Shown: positions 7,757-17,241, numbered from the stretch's first letter. The stretch: 64,000 nt of DNA from Sphingopyxis sp. GW247-27LB (GCF_002277025.1 NZ_NIWD01000009.1:327232-391231); one strand, 5' to 3'. The notes: generated by a model not told the origin, from the sequence alone. Translations and numbers: made by a program.

Positions 7757-8638
7757 ATGGAAATCATTGATGCCCAGGTACATATCGTGGGCTCCAAGGA
7801 TTCGCCTGAATGGCCCTGGGATGCGAACTTTGGCGCGGCGTGGGGCAATATGTCCCCGGAAATGGCCGCGAAAATCGCCAAGCATGATTCGCATTGCGAC
7901 GGCGAAACGATGATTGCCGCGATGGATACTGTCGGCGTGGATGCGACCATCCTTGTCGCCACATCGCATTATGGCTGGGATGATGGGTATTCGCTGGCCG
8001 CCGCCGGCCGATATCCTGATCGCTTCAGGGTGGTTGGCCGTATCGACCCGTCACGCGACGACGTCGACGATGCGGTGGCGTTATGGAGCGATAACCCGCT
8101 GACGCTGGGGCTGCGCATACTGGCGGTCAGCGAAACCTTGCGCGCGCGTATCGAGGGAGGCGCCCACGACCGGTTGTTCGCGGCAGCGCAGGACCATGGC
8201 GTCCCGATTTGCATGAACATATCGGGATCGCTGCCGATGCTGGGGCCGATCGCCGAGCGTTTCCCCGATCTTCAGTTCGTCATCGATCATCTGGGGATGA
8301 AGCAGCCGCCCCTGCAGGAAGCCGATGACGATCGGTTCCAGCGCCTGCCCGAATTGCTCGCGCTTGCAAGCCGGCCCAACGTCGCGGTCAAGCTCACCGG
8401 CGCGCCGACGCTTTCGATGATGGACTTTCCGTACCCCGATATCTGGCCCGCACTCCATGCCATCATGGGTGCCTATGGCACCGAAAGGCTGATGTGGGGT
8501 TCGGACTGGACGCGGGTGACCGGCGTGGTCACCTATGACGAAAGCGTCCGCTACATGACCGAGTCTTGCGAAATCGGAGACGCCGAAAAGCGGCTTATTC
8601 TAGGGGCGAATCTGCGGCGCATATTTCGCTGGCAATAA
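7757..8638 (+). CDS. Amidohydrolase-2 family metal-dependent hydrolase
   Basis: This 293-residue protein starts at ATG 7757, with GGAGGA five bases upstream. It has the amidohydrolase-2 (TIM-barrel) pattern: metal-site DAQVHIVG at the N-terminus, VIDHLGMKQPP in the middle and WGSDWTRVT near the end. The family hydrolyses lactones or amides or decarboxylates unsaturated acids; 2-pyrone-dicarboxylate lactonase and 4-sulfomuconolactonase are members. It is the third gene of the fbiC operon, 29 bases after npdG, so it is probably made together with F420 enzymes. This suggests a step on an intermediate of the F420-linked pathway. The substrate is unknown. Confidence 0.88.
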   Translation: MEIIDAQVHIVGSKDSPEWPWDANFGAAWGNMSPEMAAKIAKHDSHCDGETMIAAMDTVGVDATILVATSHYGWDDGYSLAAAGRYPDRFRVVGRIDPSRDDVDDAVALWSDNPLTLGLRILAVSETLRARIEGGAHDRLFAAAQDHGVPICMNISGSLPMLGPIAERFPDLQFVIDHLGMKQPPLQEADDDRFQRLPELLALASRPNVAVKLTGAPTLSMMDFPYPDIWPALHAIMGAYGTERLMWGSDWTRVTGVVTYDESVRYMTESCEIGDAEKRLILGANLRRIFRWQ

Positions 8639-8677
8639 TCCGGCGCCGTGACAGCGACGATCGAACGATTTTCGGCT

Positions 8678-9571
8678 TCAGCTTTTTCGCTTGCCCACCG
8701 CGGCGTCGAACAGAATTGAATCGAAATATTGGCGAAACAGCTTGATCTTGCCCTTATCGACTTCAAAAACGGCGATATAATTCTGGATATAGGGCTCGTC
8801 CTTGCCTACCCATTTTACATGGCCGGTATATTCTACGACCACCGTCGACGGATCCTGTGTGTCGTGAAAGCAAATGCCATCGGTCATCCTGGCCCGTTCG
8901 CATTTCGTCGGAAACGGTGCGTAATTTTTAACCAGCGCCTCGCGTCCAACCACGGCTTTGGAAAAGCCTTCGGGCGCATAAGGCATTTCCTGCACCGCAT
9001 CGTCGGCCCAGACGCTGTTGACGCGATCCATGTCCTTGTCTTCAAAGCCGGTCAGCAACTGCATCACCGCGGCCCGTGCCTGCTGCCGAAGGATATAGGC
9101 GTTAGGGCGAAGCGCGGCCGCAGCGCCGGCGCGTTTTGCCGCGTCGCGGCTCCCCTCTTCGCCCTGCAACACAAAGGTCTGGCCTGTCACTTTCCATGCG
9201 CCACCGGCGCGGCCCAGCTGATAGATATGACGGCCGCGCACGGTCCACAGCAGGTCATCGATCCAGTGATCGGCGACGACATCGACATCGACCACGGCGG
9301 TGTCACCGGAAACCGTCGCGACGCGGTTCGACAGCGAATGTCGGGTTCGGTCAAATCCCGGCAGATGCTTTGCCCAGCGCGTCATCAATGCCACATTTGT
9401 CGTGACCTCCGGCTTTCCGCCGTTGAGCGAGGTATAATCGCGAACCAGTGTGTCGGCGTATAATCCCTCGAGCGTGATGAAGTCGTGACGGTCGATGCAC
9501 GTCACGACCGCTTCAACCAGAGTCAGGACGGCGGCTTCATCGGGTGCAAGGCGGTCGATGGCGGTGGTCAT
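8678..9571 (-). CDS. Tandem SnoaL/NTF2-like protein
   Basis: This 297-residue protein has two NTF2-like domains in tandem. The first (about 10-145) has the alpha-helical start LTLVEAVVTCIDRHDFITLEGLYAD and ends in AWKVTGQTFVLQ. The second (about 170-290) starts QQARAAVMQLLTGFEDKDMDRVNSVWADD and ends GKIKLFRQYFDSILF. NTF2-like cones act as cyclases, isomerases, hydratases or non-catalytic accessory subunits in catabolic gene clusters. It is the last gene of the minus operon running from the TonB receptor at 14.3 kb, four bases after the other NTF2-like gene. The reaction cannot be told from sequence. Confidence 0.8.
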   Translation of the reverse strand: MTTAIDRLAPDEAAVLTLVEAVVTCIDRHDFITLEGLYADTLVRDYTSLNGGKPEVTTNVALMTRWAKHLPGFDRTRHSLSNRVATVSGDTAVVDVDVVADHWIDDLLWTVRGRHIYQLGRAGGAWKVTGQTFVLQGEEGSRDAAKRAGAAAALRPNAYILRQQARAAVMQLLTGFEDKDMDRVNSVWADDAVQEMPYAPEGFSKAVVGREALVKNYAPFPTKCERARMTDGICFHDTQDPSTVVVEYTGHVKWVGKDEPYIQNYIAVFEVDKGKIKLFRQYFDSILFDAAVGKRKS

Positions 9572-9574
9572 GGT

Positions 9575-10072
9575 TCATTGCCTCATCTGATAGGAAGGAT
9601 CTTGCCGGTCCTTGCGGCCGGTGAGGAATTTCGTGCGATCGACATCGCGATCGGGAAAAAAGCGTTCGATAATCACGCGGCGCTCGGCAATCCGCCATTC
9701 TCCGTCGCGCCGTTCGTAACGGTCGAGATTCCGACCAAAGGAATCGGGCAGCGATCCCGCGTCAGCGTCCGAAAGGCGCACCGACATGTACAGTTCGCCC
9801 CAGGCGATATCGCCATCGAGGGTGAACAGCGCGTTGTCGAGAATATGCTGCGCGGGCGGCATCGTTCGCATCCGATCAAGTATCCCCGGAAAAACATCCG
9901 CCGGCGATCCCTTGAAGGTCCCATGATCGTCGATGGCGTCATCGTGGAAGCACGACAGGAGGAGGTCGAGGTCGCATCGATCGACGGCGCGACAATAGCG
10001 CAGATTCAGCTCGAGCAGTTCCTGCTTGTCGCACAAGGCAGCCAGCCGCTGTTCGATCGAACGCAGCTCCAT
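9575..10072 (-). CDS. SnoaL-like (NTF2 superfamily) protein
   Basis: This 165-residue single NTF2-like domain begins IEQRLAALCDKQELLELNLRYCRAVDRCDLDLLLSCFHDDA, the usual start of the SnoaL_4 group linked to aromatic and steroid pathways, and ends with WRIAERRVIIERFFPDRD. Its ATG overlaps the stop of the SDR gene upstream by one base (TGATG), so it is translationally coupled. A dehydratase or isomerase role is possible; so is a structural one. It is similar in type to the product at 30493-31071. Confidence 0.82.
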   Translation of the reverse strand: MELRSIEQRLAALCDKQELLELNLRYCRAVDRCDLDLLLSCFHDDAIDDHGTFKGSPADVFPGILDRMRTMPPAQHILDNALFTLDGDIAWGELYMSVRLSDADAGSLPDSFGRNLDRYERRDGEWRIAERRVIIERFFPDRDVDRTKFLTGRKDRQDPSYQMRQ

Positions 10073-10881
10073 CAGCCCGGAACGCCTCTCGCGATCAGCT
10101 TGCGCGTATCGGCGACATGCGGTTGATGAATAAGCTGGCCGCCGTCACAACAGATTGTCTGGCCCGTAACATACGCAGATTCATCGGCGGCGAAATAGGT
10201 TGCGAGCGCGGCCATGTCGGGCGGCCGTCCGAACCGCGGCGTCAGGATATGCTCCTTCATCGTCTCGATCAGATCGGCGATAGGCTTACTGCGCTCTTCG
10301 GTGAAAATCACTCCGGGGCAGATGATATTGCAGCGGATGCCATCGCGGCCGTATTGCACGGCGATATGTTCGCTCATCGCGATGACCGCGGCCTTGGACG
10401 ATCCATAGGCGATCCGGGTGAGATCCCCGGCCAGCGCCGAGCCGGCCGAGGTGTTGATGATCGATCCTCCGCCCCTCGCGATCATATAGGGTATGGCGAA
10501 CCGGCAGGCGAGGAACAGGCCCGTCGCATTCACGCGCATGGCCTGGTCCCAAACCTCCAGCGGGACATCGACAGCCGTCGTATCCTTGCGCATGAACTCG
10601 CTTGTTGTCAGCGCGATCGTATTGAAAAGGATGTCCAGACCGTCATCGAAATGGGCAACCGAGACATCGATGGCCTGCTTCACCGAATCCGCATCGGCCG
10701 CGTCGAGATGGACCGCAAAAGCCTTGTCCCCGAAACGGGACGCAACATCGCGGGCCAATTCGATGCGATTGTCAGCGACAGCGACGCGCGCGCCCTCCGC
10801 GACAAACCGTTCGACCGTCGCGCTCCCGATCGCACCGGCTCCTCCGGTAATGATGGCAACCTTGCCGTCGAGACGTTTCAT
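10072..10881 (-). CDS. Short-chain dehydrogenase/reductase
   Basis: This 269-residue classical SDR starts at the ATG at 10881 (MKRLDGKVAIITGG), just after GGAGCGG. The open frame runs further upstream without SDR sequence. The NAD(P) motif is TGGAGAIG, with VAVADN after the second strand (Asp favours NAD). Catalytic residues are the Ser in IINTSAGSA and Tyr/Lys in YGSSK. The usual NNAG is replaced by NTIA. The C-terminal VTGQTICCDGG is typical. It sits in the receptor operon after the alpha/beta hydrolase, so it probably oxidises an alcohol released there. Confidence 0.9.
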   Translation of the reverse strand: MKRLDGKVAIITGGAGAIGSATVERFVAEGARVAVADNRIELARDVASRFGDKAFAVHLDAADADSVKQAIDVSVAHFDDGLDILFNTIALTTSEFMRKDTTAVDVPLEVWDQAMRVNATGLFLACRFAIPYMIARGGGSIINTSAGSALAGDLTRIAYGSSKAAVIAMSEHIAVQYGRDGIRCNIICPGVIFTEERSKPIADLIETMKEHILTPRFGRPPDMAALATYFAADESAYVTGQTICCDGGQLIHQPHVADTRKLIARGVPG

Positions 10882-11024
10882 GATCCGCTCCTTGCGTCGG
10901 GGGTGGTGTTTCATGGATTTCCGGGATGCATCACTGCATCCCATCGCGGATGGTCTCGCAATGCCCGTCGCGGCCTGAAAACGCTGATTCACGCTTATCG
11001 CCGAAGCGGCGACCGCCAAGCCGG

Positions 11025-12032
11025 TCAGGCGGCTGCCGCCTGACCGGCCGAGGCACTTAGCGCATCCTGCGCTTCGCCCGAAGCCGCATTGGCCCGCGTC
11101 TGCGCCCAGATGCTCAATGCCAGCCACAACTCTTTTCGCGTCCCGGCGAAATTATGATAATGGGCCATGCCCGGCTGGATCCAAACGGTGACGTCTTCCG
11201 CCTTGCTGTAATATCGGCGCTCGCCCATCAGGTCGTCGGTCGTGTCGATCTCTCCAAAGGCGATGAACACCGGACATTCGACCTCGGCCGCATGCGGCAT
11301 CGCGGGTGTGCCGGTCACCATTTCCATCGAGCAGGGCGGGAAAGACAGGTTGGTTTTGGCATCGACAACGTCCTGCGGAACATCATCGAGATGGTTCGGG
11401 AAGCGGGTTTTGCGCCGCGGCAATTGTACCATGCCGTGCGCATTGATCATGACATCGCTGCCGACCGGCGGACGCCCACCTTCCTCGAACGAAATGCGGG
11501 CACCGAATCCGCCGAACGGTCCGACCGACAGAGCCATCGGCGCGATAGCTTCGAAGCTGCCGTGCCGGCTTTGCTGAATTACGGCCAGCGGCACCCCGTT
11601 CGAATGTCCGATTCCCAGGACAGCGGCATTGGCGACCGGGGCGAACCCCTCGACCAGTTCGCCGCGCGCCAGGCGGTCGCGCAGCTGCGTCACCGCCTGA
11701 TGATGAACGGAGGCAAGGTCGTCCCAGCTGATTTCGCGCGCGTCGCCATCATAGGGACTTTCGCCAACGGTAAAGACATCGATCGCCACCGTCCCGAATC
11801 CCCGCGCGGCGAAAAAGGCGCTGGAATCATATTCGTCGCCATAGCCTTCGACGCGTGTGCACCAGTAACGCCAATCGACGGTGGCGCCATGCATGCAGAA
11901 GAACCAGACCGGACGCGAGAGGCGGGCGGCCGCTTCGGGCTCCGGCAGCACCACTCGGGCAACGAGCGTGTGGGCACGCCCATGCACGGTCACGGGAAAC
12001 TCCACACGAATCGGATTAAATTCGACTGCCAT
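11025..12032 (-). CDS. Alpha/beta hydrolase
   Basis: This 335-residue protein starts at ATG 12032 (MAVEFNPIRVEF), with GGAGAGA seven bases upstream. No signal peptide is seen, so it is cytoplasmic. The nucleophile elbow is GIGHSNGVPLAV (Ser in GHSNG) and the oxyanion region is FFCMHGATVDWRYW. A late acidic residue in FIAFGEIDTTDD and the His in GMAHYHNFAG complete a likely triad. It follows the TonB receptor gene across a GC-rich hairpin in the same direction. An esterase or carbon-carbon bond hydrolase on the imported compound is the likely role; the substrate is unknown. Confidence 0.87.
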   Translation of the reverse strand: MAVEFNPIRVEFPVTVHGRAHTLVARVVLPEPEAAARLSRPVWFFCMHGATVDWRYWCTRVEGYGDEYDSSAFFAARGFGTVAIDVFTVGESPYDGDAREISWDDLASVHHQAVTQLRDRLARGELVEGFAPVANAAVLGIGHSNGVPLAVIQQSRHGSFEAIAPMALSVGPFGGFGARISFEEGGRPPVGSDVMINAHGMVQLPRRKTRFPNHLDDVPQDVVDAKTNLSFPPCSMEMVTGTPAMPHAAEVECPVFIAFGEIDTTDDLMGERRYYSKAEDVTVWIQPGMAHYHNFAGTRKELWLALSIWAQTRANAASGEAQDALSASAGQAAAA

Positions 12033-12058
12033 CTCGTCTCTCCTTCGTAATATGTTGA

Positions 12059-12083
12059 GCGGCGGGTCTCGGCGGCCCGCCGC
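12059..12083 (-). terminator. GC-rich hairpin between TonB receptor and hydrolase genes
   Basis: A perfect 8-bp stem (GCGGCGGG / CCCGCCGC) with a 9-base loop lies just after the receptor stop and 26 bases before the hydrolase start. There is no U-tract, so it may be a partial terminator or an mRNA-stabilising hairpin rather than a full stop. Confidence 0.45.
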
Positions 12084-12091
12084 CCGGCAAA

Positions 12092-14332
12092 TCAGAATTT
12101 GACGCCGAATGTCGCGCCATAGGTGCGAGGCGGCGCGATCGACCCGGTCGAATAGCCGCCGCCGCCGCCAAGCAGGCCCGATCCGAGCGACAGGCCCTGC
12201 TTGACGAATTTGTCGGTCAGGTTGCGTACCCATAGGCCGGCCGTCCAGCGATCGCTGTCATAGGTTAGGAAGGCATTCGCGATGTCATGCGGCGCCTGCG
12301 AATCGCGGTCCAGGTTGAACGGCGTGTAATATGTCCGTCCGGTACGCCGATATTCACCGCGAAGGGTCAGATCCCCGTCCCCGACCGGAAGCGTATATGC
12401 GGCACCCAGATTGATCATGTAATCGGGCGATTGCGGGATCGTGAAACCCTTCAGGTCGAGCAGGCCCAGCGCCGGCCGCGAGCCATCGCCGGTAATGAAT
12501 TCGGTATATTCCGCATCGAGCAGCGACAAGGACGCGTCGAGGCGAAGGCCTTGCGCCGGCGCAGCCGTTATCTCCACTTCAAGCCCCTGATTTCGCGCAC
12601 CCGCTGCGTTGAGCACGACAAGCGATGTCACTGGGGTGAAGAACTGCACTTGCGTCTGAATGTTCGTGTAATCGTAACGGAACAGGCTGAAATTGGCGAT
12701 GAGTCGATTGTCGAACCACGACGTCTTTAGGCCCGCCTCATAAGCCTCGATATTTTCCGGCAGAAACGGGTTGCCGACGCTGCCATAGTTGAAGCCGCCG
12801 CTCTTGAATCCGGTGGTGAACGAGGCGTAGGCGAAAATATCGTCGGTGAGCTTGTAATTTAGCGACACCTTCGGATCAACCGAGGTGAATCCGACTTTCA
12901 GATTCCGCGGAAAACCCGCTGCATTAATGATCGGCAACAGGGGCGGGAAGGGCCGCACAAAGTCGCTCTGCCGCGAGTCATTAAGCGCGCGGCGGGTTTC
13001 GTCGCTGTACCGGATACCGGCCGTAATCGACAACCGGTCGGTCAAATCATATGTCCCTTGTGCAAACGCCGCCCAAGCGTCGGTTTTCAGCGTCGCGAAA
13101 GACCAGATCCCCTGAACCGGCTGGAACGGACGACCGAAAAGCGCGGCGTTTAAAACGGCGCGATTCTCGGCAAATTCATCCTCGTAGAACCAATAAAGGC
13201 CGGCAGTAAATTTGAACCGATCGAAATCGCCGTTCACCTGAAATTCGGCCGAATAGGCATCGGAAATTTCGTTCAAGAAAACATTGTTCAGATAGGATGT
13301 TGTGCCGTCGGTGTCGTAAACCGAGGAATGTTCGCTCTTCTGATAGGCCATGATCGTTTTCAGTGAAATGGTGTCCGACACGTCCAGCTCGAAGTTGCCG
13401 GTCACCCCAAAGAGCTTGGTGTCGTTCGTCGGCGTGATGTCGGTGGCGACATCACGGAAATTGCCAATAATCGTCTGGCTGCCCTGTACCTGCCCGGCCA
13501 GCAACGCGCCTGGAGTCACGGTGCCGAATATATGCGGCACATAGGCCGCGTCATCCTCACGGCTGTAATACCCGATCAGCTTGGCGCGGAAGATCGCGCT
13601 CGGTTCCCACTGTACCGTGCCGCGCGTCGAAAAGACATTGAAGTCGTTGACGTCCTTTCCGGTAAACAGGTTCTTACCGAACCCTCCCCGATCCACCTTC
13701 TGGCCTGCCAGGCGCACGGTCACCGTATCCGACACGGGACCGCTGATCGCACCGTCGGCCTGGATCAAACCATAGTTGCCTACCGTGATATTCGCATAGC
13801 CCGACAGGCTGGTCGTCGGCGCGCGACTGGCGACACTGAAGGCGCCGCCCGTTGCGTTGCGACCGAACAGCGTTCCCTGCGGACCGCGAGCGACCTCGAC
13901 GCGCTCGATATCGAAAAGCGCAGCAGATTGCGCGAACGGCCGCGGAACATAAACCTCATCGACGTAAAATGCGACGCGCGGATCATCGGCCGGCCGCGTC
14001 GACTGCAAGCCAAGCCCGCGCACCGCGATCGTTGTCATGCCAGCCTGGCTATTGATATTGACGTTCGGCAGTTCGCCCGCGAGGTCGGTCACGCTGGTGA
14101 TATTTTTGCTTTGCAAGGCATCGCCACCGACGACGGACACCGCGATCGGCGTCTCCTGCAGCCTTGTCTCGCGCCGTTCCGCAGTCACGACAATATCGTC
14201 AATGCCCACACCGCTCGGATCGCTCGCCGATGCGGTATTGAGCGCCTCTTGCGCATGCACGGCAACGGCTGAAAACGGGGAAGCGGCGGTCGTGAGCAAC
14301 AAAGCTCCGAGCAGACTTCGCGTCGTAATCAT
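12092..14332 (-). CDS. TonB-dependent outer-membrane receptor
   Basis: This 746-residue receptor starts at ATG 14332; the signal peptide MITTRSLLGALLLTTAASPF...VHAQ ends at about residue 26. A TonB-box-like segment (DDIVVTAERRETRLQE) is followed by the plug domain (PIAVSV ... VEVARGPQGTLFGRNATGG) and a beta-barrel ending in an aromatic residue (YGATFGVKF). Such receptors import large or scarce nutrients across the outer membrane using the proton-motive force; sphingomonads use many for aromatic and terpenoid compounds. It heads a minus-strand operon with a hydrolase, an SDR and two NTF2-like genes, so the cargo is probably a substrate of those. A long palindrome lies about 170 bases upstream. 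Confidence 0.95.
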   Translation of the reverse strand: MITTRSLLGALLLTTAASPFSAVAVHAQEALNTASASDPSGVGIDDIVVTAERRETRLQETPIAVSVVGGDALQSKNITSVTDLAGELPNVNINSQAGMTTIAVRGLGLQSTRPADDPRVAFYVDEVYVPRPFAQSAALFDIERVEVARGPQGTLFGRNATGGAFSVASRAPTTSLSGYANITVGNYGLIQADGAISGPVSDTVTVRLAGQKVDRGGFGKNLFTGKDVNDFNVFSTRGTVQWEPSAIFRAKLIGYYSREDDAAYVPHIFGTVTPGALLAGQVQGSQTIIGNFRDVATDITPTNDTKLFGVTGNFELDVSDTISLKTIMAYQKSEHSSVYDTDGTTSYLNNVFLNEISDAYSAEFQVNGDFDRFKFTAGLYWFYEDEFAENRAVLNAALFGRPFQPVQGIWSFATLKTDAWAAFAQGTYDLTDRLSITAGIRYSDETRRALNDSRQSDFVRPFPPLLPIINAAGFPRNLKVGFTSVDPKVSLNYKLTDDIFAYASFTTGFKSGGFNYGSVGNPFLPENIEAYEAGLKTSWFDNRLIANFSLFRYDYTNIQTQVQFFTPVTSLVVLNAAGARNQGLEVEITAAPAQGLRLDASLSLLDAEYTEFITGDGSRPALGLLDLKGFTIPQSPDYMINLGAAYTLPVGDGDLTLRGEYRRTGRTYYTPFNLDRDSQAPHDIANAFLTYDSDRWTAGLWVRNLTDKFVKQGLSLGSGLLGGGGGYSTGSIAPPRTYGATFGVKF

Positions 14333-14745
14333 AACTGTTCCTTCCCTCCCAGTGGAATCAGGCGAACGGGCAGAGGGAGTGAAGAGCACACAACAGGTCG
14401 GCGTCGAAACGTCCGCCCGCGATTGCCTAGCCTCTCCCGACCGTTCACATGCCGATGTTTCCCGGCGGGGCCACCCTAACACTGCTGCGATGAAAGCAAA
14501 AGTAAAAAAGCAGATATGATTGCTTTTTTCTAACTCGGTTCACGATAGCTTACGCAGGGATTCCATCCAGAGTTGCCCAGTTTTAATTCGCTATCCCCAT
14601 GTCCTTAGAAATACCGCAACAGCAAATTCGCGCCATAAGGCGATTGCTCTTGACGGTCAGCTTGTTCTGTTTTTTAGTGGCGGCCAAATCGAGAGGATGC
14701 TTGGATGAAACGCGATCAGCAAACGCGGCGGCGCGCGTCGTCGTC
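14333..14745. promoter_or_regulatory. Divergent promoter region, TonB receptor and MFS carrier
   Basis: 413 bases separate the two divergent starts. The main feature is the A/T-rich palindrome at 14504-14529. Open frames here are short and without recognisable domains, including an upstream extension of the MFS frame from 14599 that is probably untranslated. Confidence 0.55.
14504..14529. promoter_or_regulatory. 26-base A/T-rich palindrome, operator candidate
   Basis: The arms AAAAAAGCA and TGCTTTTTT pair perfectly over 9 bases around an 8-base centre. On the minus strand it reads AAAAAAGCAATCA, which recurs at 31270-31283 upstream of a second TonB receptor. The position between divergent genes and the symmetry fit a repressor site; a transcription terminator is less likely since no gene ends here. 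Confidence 0.5.
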
Positions 14746-16098
14746 ATGAACCCAGTCAATGAAACGTCGAATCGGGCGGACACCGTCGGCGCCGAAAGCG
14801 CACCGGCCACGGCCATTTCCGCGCGGGGGCGCCGCTGGATATTGCTTATCCTGATCCTCGGTACGGCCATGAGTTCGGTCGACCGGCAAATCCTGCCTCT
14901 CCTCCTCGAACAGATAAAACGGAGTTTTCAGCTGAGCGACACACAGCTCGGCATACTCACGGGGCCATCATTCTTCTTGCTTTACGCATTCTGCGCGCTT
15001 CCTTTGGCGGTCGTATCCGACCGCATAAGCCGACGTTTGGTCATAGTATGGTGCCTCGCAGCCTTCTCGATGATGACGGCGCTATCCGGCCTCGCACCAG
15101 GTTTTCTGTTGTTGATCATCCTGCGGATGGGCATAGCGATCGGCGAGGCCGGCAATGTGCCCGCATCCCAGGCGATGGTGGGTGATATCTATGGTCGCTC
15201 GCAACTGACTTCGGCGATGAGCTGGCTCTATTTCAGCCAAAGCATCGGCACGACCTGCGGCTTTCTGCTCGGCGGCTTTCTAGGCCAATGGCTGGGCTGG
15301 CGTTTGACGTTTGTCGTCGTAGGGCTACCCGGCGTTCTGCTGGCTTTTGCCGCCTATTTCGTCTTGCCCCAGAACAACGCGGCGACGTCGCACGTGCGGG
15401 CGTCGCGGTTAGGGACCAACGTCGTGCCCCTAAAGGTCAGCGCCCGCTTTCTCTGGTCGCAGGCAACCTATCGCTATCTTACTCTGGCCAACGCCATCTG
15501 GGCTTTCGCCAGCGCCGGGATTGCCATGTGGACCGCCATCTTCATCGGGCGTATCTATAAATTTCCGCCGGCTCAGATCGGCATGATCATGGCACTTGTC
15601 ATCGGCGTCATTGGTGCAATTGGCCTGTCCGTTATCGGCACGCTCGCGCAGCGTATGGACAGGCGGGATGTGCGCTGGCCACTGTGGATCGTGGCGATCT
15701 CCTCGCTTGTCTCGGCGCCTCTCGCGTGCCTCACCTTCCTGTCCCAAAACGGCGCGCTGGCGTGGTTGGGTGGCAGCCTTCTCGCTTTCGTGTCGGTGTC
15801 CACCCAGGGCTCTGTGGCATCGACGGTCCAGATGCTTGTACCGCCTCACATGCGCAGCATCGCGGTTGCAATCAAACATGTTGTGGTGACGGCAATCGGC
15901 GCTGGAACCGCCCCGCTGGTCGTTGGGATTTTCAACGATGTTCTGGCGGTGTCGTATGGAGACCAGGCAGTGCGCTATACTCTGGCCTCGCTCAGTGTGC
16001 TGTTCCCGGTTGCGGCAGTGTTCTTCTACATTGCGGCAAGATCGCTACGCTCCGACATCGACCGTGCCGAAACTTGGGAAGAAACGGCGAACAGCTAA
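14746..16098 (+). CDS. MFS transporter, Spinster-like
   Basis: This protein of about 450 residues starts at the ATG at 14746 (MNPVNETSN). It has about 12 predicted membrane helices from LLILILGTAMSSVDRQI onward. MFS hallmarks include DRQILPLLLEQIKRSF at the end of helix 1, DRISRR between helices 2 and 3, and RMGIAIGEAGNVPASQAMVGD. It sits in the inner membrane, probably as a proton-coupled carrier for the imported compound or a breakdown product. It is clearly paralogous to the carrier at 38574-39896 (shared FQLSDT, PLAV.DRISRR, QLTSAMS). It diverges from the TonB receptor operon, giving an outer- plus inner-membrane pair. Confidence 0.9.
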   Translation: MNPVNETSNRADTVGAESAPATAISARGRRWILLILILGTAMSSVDRQILPLLLEQIKRSFQLSDTQLGILTGPSFFLLYAFCALPLAVVSDRISRRLVIVWCLAAFSMMTALSGLAPGFLLLIILRMGIAIGEAGNVPASQAMVGDIYGRSQLTSAMSWLYFSQSIGTTCGFLLGGFLGQWLGWRLTFVVVGLPGVLLAFAAYFVLPQNNAATSHVRASRLGTNVVPLKVSARFLWSQATYRYLTLANAIWAFASAGIAMWTAIFIGRIYKFPPAQIGMIMALVIGVIGAIGLSVIGTLAQRMDRRDVRWPLWIVAISSLVSAPLACLTFLSQNGALAWLGGSLLAFVSVSTQGSVASTVQMLVPPHMRSIAVAIKHVVVTAIGAGTAPLVVGIFNDVLAVSYGDQAVRYTLASLSVLFPVAAVFFYIAARSLRSDIDRAETWEETANS

Positions 16099-17240
16099 CG
16101 TAGGCCCAGCCCGCGCGCGATAATGCCACGCAAAATTTCGCGGGTGCCGCCACGAAGCGAAAAGGCAGGTACATTGGCGACGGTATAAGCGAGGACCGTG
16201 CAAAAACTCTGTGTTGCCGGATCGTCTGGCTCGGCACTGACCAGCCGCCGAGCGACGTCGGGAATTTCCTGTTCGAATAAAGCGCCGAGATCTTTGACGA
16301 TTGTAGCGTGCAGCGCCGCATCCTCCCCCTTTTCGAGCATCCATGCCACCGAGCGGGACATATGACGCAGCACAAGCAGATGAGCGGACAGACGACCAAT
16401 CGCGATCCTGGCCTCACGGGCAGGCGATGAACCGAGCGCCCGGATCAATTCGACCAACAGCGCCATCGAGGAAAGATATCGCTCCGGTCCGCTGCGCTCG
16501 TAGGCCAATTCACTCATCACCTGATGCCACCCCTGACCCATCGTGCCGATCAACGCTGTATCGGGGACCTGCACATCCTCGAAGTGGACCTCATTAAAAT
16601 GATGTTCCCCAGCTAGGTCGACGATCGGGCGGATCGTGATCCCCGGGGCCGACAGGTCGATCAGCAATTGGCTCGTACCGTTGTGCCGATCCGCCGGTGT
16701 CCCGCTCGTCCGGCAAAAAAGAACCATGTAGTGCGCATGATGAGCCAGCGTGGTCCATAATTTCGTGCCATTGATGCGGAAGCCGCCGTCAATGAGTTCC
16801 GCGCGGGTGCGGATCGACGCGAGGTCAGAACCCGCATCGGGCTCGCTCATGCCGATGCAGGCGAAGCCCTCACCTGCGGCGATTCGCGGCAGGACTGTCT
16901 GTTTCTGCTCTTCAGTACCGAATTTGAGCAACAGTGGACCAGATTGACGATCCGCAATCCAATGCGCTGCGACGGGGGCGCCGGCAGACAGCATTTCCTC
17001 CAGTACTACATAACGTTCCGAATTGCGGCGCTCGTGCCCGCCATAGCGTTTGGGCCAAGTCATGCCGATCCAACCCCGCTCGCCCACTTTTCGTGAGAAC
17101 GCGGCATCGAAACCATTCCATGATCGCGCCTTTATCAGGGCAGAAACACCGGCCAGTTCCTCTGCAAGAAATGCACGCACCTCCGCGCGGAGTTCCTCGG
17201 CCGCGTTCGACTGCGGTGCGGGAGGAAATTTCAATCGCAT
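16095..17240 (-). CDS. Acyl-CoA dehydrogenase, larger subunit of a likely heteromeric pair
   Basis: This 381-residue protein starts at ATG 17240 (MRLKFPP), with GGAGG six bases upstream, two bases after the stop of its partner gene. The FAD and substrate blocks are typical: GMSEPDAGSDLASIRTRA, GTKLWTTLAHHAHYMV, and the C-terminal GGTREILRGIIARGLGLR. Together with the short 335-residue partner it resembles the two-subunit acyl-CoA dehydrogenases used for steroid and other polycyclic side chains in actinobacteria and proteobacteria, where one FAD site is built from both chains. It desaturates a CoA thioester at C2-C3. The heteromeric pairing is inferred from adjacency and length. Confidence 0.88.
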   Translation of the reverse strand: MRLKFPPAPQSNAAEELRAEVRAFLAEELAGVSALIKARSWNGFDAAFSRKVGERGWIGMTWPKRYGGHERRNSERYVVLEEMLSAGAPVAAHWIADRQSGPLLLKFGTEEQKQTVLPRIAAGEGFACIGMSEPDAGSDLASIRTRAELIDGGFRINGTKLWTTLAHHAHYMVLFCRTSGTPADRHNGTSQLLIDLSAPGITIRPIVDLAGEHHFNEVHFEDVQVPDTALIGTMGQGWHQVMSELAYERSGPERYLSSMALLVELIRALGSSPAREARIAIGRLSAHLLVLRHMSRSVAWMLEKGEDAALHATIVKDLGALFEQEIPDVARRLVSAEPDDPATQSFCTVLAYTVANVPAFSLRGGTREILRGIIARGLGLR

Positions 17241-17241
17241 C

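Noticed and set aside
10882..11127. N-terminal extension of the SDR frame overlapping the hydrolase gene
   Set aside because: The added residues do not resemble an SDR, and the ATG at 10881 starts directly before the first beta strand.
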